Source: Triangularia verruculosa
Taxonomy: Eukaryota > Ascomycota > Sordariomycetes > Sordariales > Podosporaceae
Length of the DNA: 64,000 bases
Direction: 5' to 3'
NCBI GenBank assembly: GCA_033296885.1
Contig: MU863913.1
Span: 186,001 to 250,000 of the forward strand
A program made the translations under genes and the position numbers. The notes under the pieces were generated by a model that saw nothing but the letters and a program-made list of their open reading frames with translations, was not told the origin of the DNA and did no database searches. Below are positions 56,732 to 64,000 of this stretch, piece after piece (position 1 is the stretch's first letter; the number at the start of each line of letters is the position of its first letter).

Positions 56732-57409
56732 TCAAGCGGCGCTATACTTGGCCCAGACCTTTTCATCGTACTCGTCCATCCACCTGACGTACTCTGGTCC
56801 TGCAGCAGCCCACCCCTTGATGCCGCCTTGCAGAGCTAGACTTTGCATCTCGCTGTCGTTCTGGGAGGTGATGTAGTCGGCCATCCAGCTGGCGGCCCGG
56901 CTTCCTCTGCCCGTTGACGAGCCTGCAGGGAAAAAAAGGTCAATCTAAGCAGCCTTGCAGAGAAAACAAGGCGGTCAAGACTCACCGCAGTAAAAGATGA
57001 CCCTTTTGAGACCAGCAGCCTTGAGGGTGGAGTACACGGTCGGTAGAGTTGGATACAGACTCTGCGCGGGGAGGTTTAGAGACCCACGGATCGTGCCGCC
57101 CTTTTTCCGTGTGTGAGCATCACGGTGACATGGGAGGGAATACGATCACCACAGGGAGGAGATTACCTCAAAGTCATTTCTTCTCAAGTCAACCAGCACA
57201 GCATCTTTTCTACCGTTCTCCAGGATCGACAAGACGTCTTCGCGCGGGATGAAGACTGTCTGGGAGGAGGGGGCGGGGTAGGCAGCGTGCCAGGGCGCTG
57301 AAGCAGCGGGCTCGGTGGACATTTTGCGGGGATGAGGGCGGTGTGGGGGTCTGGCGTCTGGGACAGTTCGCAACAGACGGAAAGATGTTGGTATCAGAAT
57401 CCTGTTCAT
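56732..57409 (-). CDS. Rhodanese/CDC25-like (arsenate-reductase-type) enzyme, probably mitochondrial
   Basis: Three exons: 57409-57167, 57100-56986 and 56922-56732 (182 aa). The N-terminal 29 residues are basic and hydroxylated (MNRILIPTSFRLLRTVPDAR), typical of a mitochondrial presequence; a second ATG at 57322 (MSTEPAAS) would give a cytosolic form. The rhodanese domain shows DAVLVDLRRNDFEGGTIRGS and an active loop YCGSSTGRGSRAA with C119-X5-R125. A seven-residue CX5R loop is the CDC25/Acr2 type rather than the six-residue loop of sulfurtransferases, so phosphatase or arsenate reductase activity is more likely than sulfur transfer. The end GGIKGWAAAGPEYVRWMDEY is the usual last helix. Substrate is unknown. 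Confidence 0.9.
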
Positions 57410-57788
57410 GGTATTGTGTCTGTCTCGAATGGATCACGCCCGGCAATGACACCGGATCGTGGTGTGGGGCAACGGGGGATGTCACTGCGGGGTTGTGATT
57501 GGTCGGAGCATTGACGATAAAACACTCAAGGTACCTAGTACCTGGGCACCTGCCTGCATGGGGAGATATTCACCACAGCGGCAATTGCAACAGTGCAAGA
57601 ATACCTACCTTGCACATCTCCCGTTCCATAAGCTTGAGCTACGCAACATCACCAGAACACATCACAGAATTTAAGCTGCACATTATAGGCCAAGTAGATT
57701 GGAAAAGAAGTCTTGTATTTTTACAGATCCAGCTTGGTGCCCACAGCAAAGCAGGTCCTACCATCCCCCCATGGTCCATGATAACAAA
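57410..57788. other. Intergenic
   Basis: Upstream flank of the rhodanese-like gene and 3' flank of the next minus-strand gene. A CCTACC motif lies near 57603. No other feature is seen. Confidence 0.35.
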
Positions 57789-58592
57789 TCACGGCTTGGT
57801 GGGCATCCCTCTTCTCCACCGGCCCAACACTTCCCCAATCTCCCTCTCCCTTCTCCGAATCCTCTCAAAGTCCCTGTCCACTAGCTCAAGCAGCCGCAGC
57901 GTGATCCCCTCCCACAACCGCAAGCTCCCTTCCAGCCCCCTCAGCGTCTTGATCCTCCTGAGCGAAGCATCAAAGCACTTGCCCTTGGCCAGCCACTCCG
58001 CCGGATTAGAACCCTGAAGTGTGTTCCACAAAAACGTGGCAGCGGCATACCGCTCGCAGATGCCATCGCCAAACTGCTTGAGGTCCGAGGACATCTCGGG
58101 GTTGGCCGGAACGAGACCGGCTCGGATCAGGGCCTTGGCTGCTAGCAGCCAGCCTTCGTGTGTTGTGGCCAGCCGGGCTTTGCAGTCCCTTGTTCGCTCG
58201 ATGGCGTCGGTGAGGGAGATGAGGTGGTCGTCGCTTCTGACTAGGGGGTTCGAGGCAGACTCGTGAAAGTCGGGAATGGGTGGTAACTTGGAAGAGGAGC
58301 GCTGTCCCTGTCGGGTGGTTGCCTCGCGGAGTTGGGATTGGGTGGTGGCAAAGAGGCGAACTTCCTCCTCTTGAATGGGGCGAAGGGAGCTGGAGTGACT
58401 CGAGAGAACTGATCGGCGGTTCTTGTCGCTTCTGTTGTTGCCGTTGCCGTTGCTCCCTGCCGAACCTCCAAAAGGGGCCGGAGGCGACCGCCGTGGATGA
58501 ACTTGGCTTGCAGACTCGCTCGGGGTGACGGAACAGGGCCGGGATGCTACGAGGTCCAGCCAGTCTATATCATCGTTATCATCGTGTTCCAT
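57789..58592 (-). CDS. Hypothetical helical protein
   Basis: A single-exon ORF of 267 aa with an ATG at 58592 and an acidic start (MEHDDNDDIDWLDLVASRP). Residues 20-110 are Ser/Pro/Asn-rich and disordered. Residues 110-265 look like a helical bundle with evenly spaced Leu, Arg and Trp (LISLTDAIERTRDCKARLAT, EGWLLAAKALIRAGLVP, ICERYAAATFLWNTLQG, LRLWEGITLRLLELVDRDFE). I do not recognise the family. No membrane segment or catalytic motif. It is preceded by a good TATA box, supporting a real gene. Confidence 0.75.
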   Translation of the reverse strand: MEHDDNDDIDWLDLVASRPCSVTPSESASQVHPRRSPPAPFGGSAGSNGNGNNRSDKNRRSVLSSHSSSLRPIQEEEVRLFATTQSQLREATTRQGQRSSSKLPPIPDFHESASNPLVRSDDHLISLTDAIERTRDCKARLATTHEGWLLAAKALIRAGLVPANPEMSSDLKQFGDGICERYAAATFLWNTLQGSNPAEWLAKGKCFDASLRRIKTLRGLEGSLRLWEGITLRLLELVDRDFERIRRREREIGEVLGRWRRGMPTKP

Positions 58593-58730
58593 ATTGGAAG
58601 GCGGAAAGGGAAGAACTTACTGATGTCCGAAATAACCTCTGAATTGTTGCTGGTGTTGTCTTCTGGATCACACTTGTCTCAGAACAGGCTTTTTGTGAAC
58701 TATCACCTTACGAGCTGCTGTAATGCTCCT

Positions 58731-58738
58731 CTTTTATA
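58731..58738 (-). promoter_or_regulatory. TATA box of the helical hypothetical gene
   Basis: TATAAAAG on the minus strand about 139 bp upstream of the ATG at 58592. The flanking sequence TATAAAAGAGGA matches that of the permease TATA box at 61184. Confidence 0.6.
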
Positions 58739-59102
58739 GAGAATGGCCTGGCAACACTTTGTGTCCAAACAAAGGAATTGTTTCATGTTTCTTTGCCTTG
58801 TTCGTGCAAACATCCAGAGCTGAAGGGCGGCAAGGCCAAGGCCGTTGTAGGGCGGATGGAGGGCCATAGGTGCAGTTCTTTGTTCTTTTACCGTCTTTCA
58901 AAGGGTACCTAGCGGTGAACTCCACGCTTTGTGCACATTTCGTTGACACGGAATGGAATAGCAAAGAAGTGAAAGATGAGGTCATGCTGCTACTGTTGTA
59001 TCTCTAGGTACAAGATCCCCGATCAGTTCCCCCGTCGCTCAGAGAACATTTCCACCACCCCATATTATCATGAACATGGTGATGAAGCTCGCACATCTCC
59101 TA
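58739..59102. other. Intergenic
   Basis: Upstream of the hypothetical gene and downstream of the permease gene. Nothing else is seen. Confidence 0.35.
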
Positions 59103-61071
59103 CTAATGCGAGAACCTAAAGTCGAGTCTCTTGCTGCCCTTGTCAGTCGTGGTAGCCAAATAGTTTCGCCGCTCTTCCTGGCTCATCTTTTCCCAAGTAT
59201 CGTCTCGTCTCTTGTTCCTCCATACGTAATACATCTTTACCAACAGATAGTTGACGATATTCATGCTCGCAATGCCGATGAGCGCCCTGTTACCACGACG
59301 ATACTCCGGTCGATCGTCCCGTCGGTAGATGTTGGAAGAGATGATACTGTTGATTTGCACAGCCATGTTGTAAAGCGCCGCCGAAACGGTACGGGTGCGA
59401 ACCGTGTTGCTGTTCCTACTGCACCATCCCACCTGCAAAGCGTGAGTCGAAGGATAAGATAGCAGTACAGTGACCACGGCGTAAGCTGCCCATCTTGAGC
59501 CGTCAGCCGGGAGGAGATAGAGGGCTATGACGCATGGCAGAAGCCAGACCTGCATTGCCACTCCCATAAATGCCCGTTGGTTCAGCTTCTCGGACAGGTA
59601 CGTGATGAGCAGCATCTGTCAATGTTAGCCGGGATCTACCACTATAAATATTTCTGGGATGAACAAACACTGATGGTGCATGTAATCTGACAGGGGATAC
59701 TGAGCAGGTTGGAGTCAAACGTGTCGAATCCCAGTTGTCGGAGTGTTAAGGTCAGGTATTGATCCGGCGGGCCTGCAGGCATGGAGAAAGTCAGGCCGAT
59801 GAGATAGATTGGCCAAATATCAAAGTCGCAGAGGGATTCCCTAAAGTCGAGACGAGTCAGTCTTTTTTGTCTCACAAGCTCTAAACCCGTCAAGGTCGTG
59901 AATGCGTGGAAACAACATACCAAAGCAGCTTAAAAGTGATAGCCTGGCGGTTATGCATGTCGCTCTTGGAAGGGTCATCTCTCAGGATGCGGTTGACCAT
60001 GATCTTTTCTTCGTGGTCCGTGAACCAGCCCTTCTTTCGCCAGGGAGCCCTTGTCTGCGTTGGTGAGGGTACCATCTGGAAGTAGGACCAGATGCCGATC
60101 ACAAATGTCAAAATACCCTCAAGAAGGAACAGCCAACGCCATCCCTCATAGCCATGATAACCCCTCAACCTCAAAAGCCCATATGCTAGCAAAGGGGATA
60201 TGACATCTGTCAATCGATTTGCCATCCAAAACAGCGCCAGGCGGAAGGGAAGCTCTGTGCCCTTGAAGAAGTAGGACATGTACTAATACCCCTGCAGTCA
60301 GCACGATGACAAACTCGAGATCAGAGGCAAAGTAAGACTAACCAAGATGACATCTGGGATGAAACCGCCCTGAAGCAACCCGATCAGTGCCCTGGTTGCC
60401 AGGAAAGACGATCTTCCCTTGAGCCAGAACTGCGCTGCGCTCACCACGCTCCAAAGGACCATCTGAATTGGGATCCATCGGTCCGGCCCAATCTTCTTGC
60501 TGACCAACTGCGAAGGCAACTCTGCCAAGAGGAAGCTGACCCGGAAGACGGTCTGACCTAAGTTGTAGTCATTGGTGTCCAGGCCCAAGTCATCCAGGAA
60601 ATTGTCAGTATTGGCTTGGGAGATGTTGCTCCTGTCCAGGTCCAAGGCAAAGAACGCTATGCAGCTCCAAGCTGTGACCTTCCAGTCTATTTTTCGTATA
60701 AGAGGAATTTCCTCTGCCCAAGTCCACTTGAAGGAAGGATCAAAGCGATGGCGATTCTCATAGCGCTCAGACGGCTGAAAGTAAGGGGCTAGCTCGGGAT
60801 TGTCAAAGACGGAAGGCTGGGTGGCGATGTCTTCTGGACGCCGACCCTCACTCTTTTTCCAGGACCAGAGCGAGCCAAGATTCGTTGTAGGCTTCTGGGA
60901 TGCGCGGAACTCGGCTTCTTGGTCCAGAATTCGCTGGCGAATGACCTCGGGGGATTCCTTTTCCTTTTCGTTTGTTGATGAGTTGGATGACTTGGAGGCC
61001 GTTTCGATAGAGGCCGCGGCCGTCGAGGACTTTATTTTGTCCTTGGTATATGAGTCTCCGCTGGCTGCCAT
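59103..61071 (-). CDS. MFS anion:cation symporter (Dal5/allantoate permease family)
   Basis: Four exons: 61071-60343, 60282-59921, 59840-59669 and 59615-59103 (591 aa). A hydrophilic Ser/Lys/Glu-rich N-terminal tail of about 130 residues precedes twelve predicted membrane helices. Family signs are [23 protein letters not shown].. (shortened here), the [18 protein letters not shown] segment, [53 protein letters not shown], and [13 protein letters not shown]. The family carries carboxylate-type nutrients such as allantoate, nicotinate, biotin precursors or pantothenate across the plasma membrane with protons. A TATAAAAG box lies 113 bp upstream. Two donors are less standard (GTTAGT, GTTTGT), but all exons keep phase. 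Confidence 0.92.
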
Positions 61072-61183
61072 GGTGAAGAGAGGAAACGAGATTCAAAATG
61101 AAACCCTCTGATAAAATATCCATGAAGTACCACCCGCGAGGTTTTGGGTGGCAGTGAAATTTCCAGATTGCACGAACAGTCCT

Positions 61184-61191
61184 CTTTTATA
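61184..61191 (-). promoter_or_regulatory. TATA box of the Dal5-type permease gene
   Basis: TATAAAAG on the minus strand 113 bp upstream of the start codon at 61071. Confidence 0.65.
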
Positions 61192-63139
61192 TCAGTACGT
61201 ATGTTGGCTGTGAAGAAGCAGACACCGGTTGTAGGCCCCTCATTTCCCCGTTCCCAATCGCTGCTGCATGATGAGTTGGGTGTGAAGGTGACGGTGACGG
61301 TGAATCCAGAACGATAATGTCAAATAGCCAAGGTCTTCCGCCATTGGATTCATGAGACGCTGGTTGGATGGGGGTTTGTGGTACCACCCTTAGCTGATGG
61401 CGACAACGTCATTGTTGATGGCAAATATAGGGGACCAGGGCCTCGATATGCGCCTGCTGGCCGTAGCCAAATCGTGGGGGGATGCCGAGTCGGTACCGCC
61501 CACACGGAGTGGTTGTCTTCTCGACGGCCTGGCCATAGATGGCCTTCTGATATCATGGTGAAGCAGGGTGGTCGGGGCCTGTGTCTAGAGATGGCGCCAT
61601 TGGATGTGGCAATTCCGAGCCACTGTTGGATGCGCCAGGCTGGCAAGCAGAGAAGTCGAGGTTGTGCTGAGTTTGGCGGGGTCATGTTGGGTTGGGTCAT
61701 GGTGCAATGCAGGTATTGTGAGATGTCCTGGGGATATGGCGTGTTCGGCCGAGACACTCCCATGTTGTTATCCCCGGGGTCGAAGGGTAAAATAGAGTCG
61801 TGAATCTCTTGGTTGCAGCAAGCAATTCACTGGAGCTTATCGAGAGGAAGTCAAAGTCTTTGGCCAGCATTGCCTCCTGATGTATATCAGCCATTGCCAG
61901 AAGAGTCGCAACATGCACCCATCTTACACATAGTCAAGTGTCCTTGAGAATGAACCATCGCCGCGGACCAGGTGAGTTGGATGCATGGAGGGTATCTGCC
62001 AATGTCCGCCAAGAGACCATTTGACGAATGACAATGGAAGCATTTCTATGCGCGCCCGACGTTGTTTTGCATCGGGTCCATGTGCCGGTCGTGACTGCTT
62101 CATGAATGTCTTTGTTTGGAGCAGCACGTGCCATGGCGCGTAAAATATTGCTCTTACAGCGCGTCACAGCGCGTCAATGACGTCAAACAAAGCCTTTGTG
62201 ACAGAGCGGGAGGCTGACATGTCTATCCCAGAGGTGCTCCAAACAAAATGGAATCAATTAGACAGAATATCTTCTCGATCCCGATCTTCCTCAATTTAAA
62301 TTATCTGAGCTCTTCCCTGTTTCATATCTCCTCTAGCCTTAGATCGCAACGTTGTTGGGATGAAACTTGAAGAATGCTACGCACAAAGCCACAAACATAC
62401 AAATATTTAAATTTGTCTCCTTACTCGGGAACACATAATATTATTATCGTCGTATTATTATTAACTCTTCTATCTTCGTTTCCACACGATGTAATTCTAG
62501 TAGAAGCCTGTTCCATGAAGACACTCAGGTCTTGGAAACACAACCTTGTCAGAGACAATGTGGATGAATTGAAGATGACGGACTCTGCAGCCTGAAACTT
62601 GAGCAGCTTTTTCCAAGTACCTACCACATCCTCTTTGTTGGAAGAAAACAAACGAAAATGCTTTTTCAACCCAACACAGGGTCTTATAGATGCCAGAAGT
62701 CATATACCCGCTTGCTCTTACAACCTGATTTATATTCGGTGACATTCATGCCTTCCATTTCTAAGGCATTGGCAGTGAGAGCGTTGCCTAAGTTCAAGGC
62801 AAGTGTCCCCCATGGACCCCAAGCTGTAGTCCCGGCGTCGAGTAGCCCTAGCAACTCACAAACGTGGGGCCTCCGCTTTTCCTTCCCCGTCGTCCCAGGT
62901 TAACGCTGAAAGTCTCCTCATTGTTAAGCTTACCACCTTCCCCCTACATTCGTCGACTACAATAACTCGCCTTAACCTTCTGCCTTTCCGCATCTCCTCA
63001 CTATCGACTGTTGAGGGCAACTTTCCGGCCTCGCATCTTACTCACCGCGCTTTCGCCATCCCTCGTCCCCGAACAACCACGGAATCTCTCCTTTCCATAT
63101 CTTGTCCATTCAACTAACCTGGTATTATCTCATCCCTCA
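61192..63139. other. Intergenic between divergent genes
   Basis: No gene recognised. It contains the CRE-type palindrome near 62178 and, at its right end, a C/T-rich stretch that is probably the promoter and leader of the F-box gene. Confidence 0.4.
62157..62185. promoter_or_regulatory. CRE palindrome beside a tandem CAGCGCGTCA repeat
   Basis: Two head-to-tail copies of CAGCGCGTCA are followed by the perfect palindrome TGACGTCA (62178-62185), the ATF/CREB-class bZIP site. It lies about 1.1 kb from both divergent start codons, so the controlled gene is unclear. Confidence 0.5.
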
Positions 63140-63223
63140 ATGTTCGAGACGATGCTTGATACTGACTTCGGTTATTTATCACCAGCGGTCACTGCCCACT
63201 CGAGTCCCAGCAACCAGATTTAG
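63140..63223 (+). other. Upstream ORF of the F-box gene
   Basis: A 27-codon ORF (starts MFETMLDTDFGYL) whose TAG ends 2 nt before the F-box start codon at 63226. If present in the mRNA it would make main-ORF translation depend on leaky scanning or reinitiation. An alternative is an exon spliced elsewhere. Confidence 0.45.
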
Positions 63224-63225
63224 TC

Positions 63226-64000
63226 ATGGAGACGCACCGAAAGCTTATCCCTGATGCTTGTCAATCTTTGAAAGCCTTCAATATTGACTCGTTGGACGCC
63301 GATGCGAAGAAGGAGATCATCGAAGCCGTGTTCTTCCCATACACCGAGTTCGACTCGGCTACCATCACCTTCCCCGATGATGAAAAGGTTCTTTTCACAA
63401 GCAAAATGCTGAGATCACCCAAGAACCTAGATACCAATCGGGAATACACCAGCATTGGGGACCTCACCAAAGTCCCAAACGAGATCATGGTTCAAATTAT
63501 CGTTGATCTCGACATTCGCACCCTTTGGAGCTTCGCGCTTGTCAACCGCCATGCCAGGGAGCTCGTTATTAGCTTACCGGGGTACAAGCTCGTTGTGAAG
63601 AAGTTTCCAGAGATTCTCATGGCATTATTCAGGACCAAAGTCGGGATTCTGAAAAGCGTCACCCTTGCCGACGTCATCAGCATTCTTCAGCCGCACGAGA
63701 CCCCTTACTGTCAAGGCGGAGATTGTCACCAGATCGGGTCCTTTGTTTTCCTTCCAACCCTACAGCGCTGCTGCTGGCGCTGCCTGCAACATTCGGACAA
63801 TTTTCACGTCTACACCGAGGGGCTGTACTTCCGGTGGAGGCCATGGAAGTCTGGCCCTGGCGCCGACATTCAAACACTCCCGGGAAAGTACGGCGACAGC
63901 CAACACGTGTTCCGTGCTCGACGATTCCTTGTCCACAGGGACTCACACCCCTACGACACATATGATTACGCCATGTCTGCGAACCGCGCCAAAAGAGAGT
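63226..64000 (+). CDS. F-box protein (partial, runs off the window)
   Basis: Open from the ATG at 63226 to the window end, 258 codons without a stop. Residues about 78-120 form an F-box (LTKVPNEIMVQIIVDLDIRT, SFALVNRHARELV), which binds Skp1 and so recruits substrates to an SCF ubiquitin ligase. Further on, a Cys/His cluster (CQGGDCHQIGSFVFLPTLQR then CCWRCLQH) resembles the zinc-binding-like segment common in fungal F-box proteins. The substrate-binding C-terminus is missing because of the window edge. Expanded, fast-evolving F-box families are common in these fungi; the substrate is unknown. Confidence 0.85.
   Translation, partial: METHRKLIPDACQSLKAFNIDSLDADAKKEIIEAVFFPYTEFDSATITFPDDEKVLFTSKMLRSPKNLDTNREYTSIGDLTKVPNEIMVQIIVDLDIRTLWSFALVNRHARELVISLPGYKLVVKKFPEILMALFRTKVGILKSVTLADVISILQPHETPYCQGGDCHQIGSFVFLPTLQRCCWRCLQHSDNFHVYTEGLYFRWRPWKSGPGADIQTLPGKYGDSQHVFRARRFLVHRDSHPYDTYDYAMSANRAKRE

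Overview
The window looks like nuclear DNA of a filamentous ascomycete (Pezizomycotina, most likely Sordariomycetes and perhaps Sordariales). The reasons are short introns of about 50-100 nt with GTNNGT donors and YAG acceptors, C-rich third codon positions, and the gene content: an APSES cell-cycle factor, dynactin p25, fungal sugar and allantoate-type MFS permeases, an AA12 oxidoreductase, a secreted M43 protease, a secreted intradiol dioxygenase-like protein and an F-box protein. Gene density is moderate, with several 2-6 kb intergenic stretches. I see no transposon, CRISPR array or bacterial-style operon. Genus-level identity is a guess.

Layout. 0-3.3 kb: a Q-rich, prion-like protein on the minus strand with a very long leader that is almost free of AUG. 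6.4-8.6 kb: an SLC35F/THI74-like transporter whose reading frame continues in phase for 262 codons past one TAG. 9.5-10.6 kb: a six-exon TauD-type dioxygenase lacking its usual N-terminal core. 12.3-14.6 kb: an Mbp1/Res2-type APSES factor behind a cluster of CGCG and Swi4-box sites. 14.6-20.5 kb: a gene-poor stretch. 20.5-22 kb: a single-pass membrane protein. 25.8-27 kb: an uncharacterised protein. 29-30.3 kb: a secreted AA12 pyranose/sorbosone dehydrogenase. 31.4-36.5 kb: a divergent pair of large uncharacterised genes. 36.9 kb: a small secreted eight-cysteine peptide. 38.7-40.6 kb: a sugar transporter. 44 kb: an M43 metalloprotease. 45.6-46.5 kb: a Cys-containing hypothetical. 48.4 kb: an intron-containing tRNA-Asp. 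48.9-50.2 kb: an intradiol dioxygenase-like protein. 51.9-57.4 kb: a compact block of an extended SDR reductase, dynactin p25, a CorA-like membrane protein and a rhodanese/CDC25-like enzyme. 57.8-61.1 kb: a hypothetical and a Dal5-type permease. 63.2 kb to the end: an F-box protein cut by the window edge.

How the genes relate. This is not one pathway. Housekeeping genes (Mbp1-like factor, dynactin p25, tRNA-Asp) are mixed with secreted or nutritional genes (AA12 enzyme, sugar porter, M43 protease, intradiol dioxygenase-like protein, Dal5-type permease) that fit a saprotrophic or plant-associated life. Exon structures were derived by hand from splice signals and reading frame. In every multi-exon model listed as a CDS the exons sum to a whole number of codons.

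No clearly new multi-gene system is visible. The strongest unusual signals are the AUG-depleted leader at 1.9-3.34 kb, the single-stop extended frame at 6.4-8.6 kb, the candidate autoregulatory promoter of the APSES gene, a reductase that lacks its catalytic tyrosine, and the N-terminally truncated dioxygenase.
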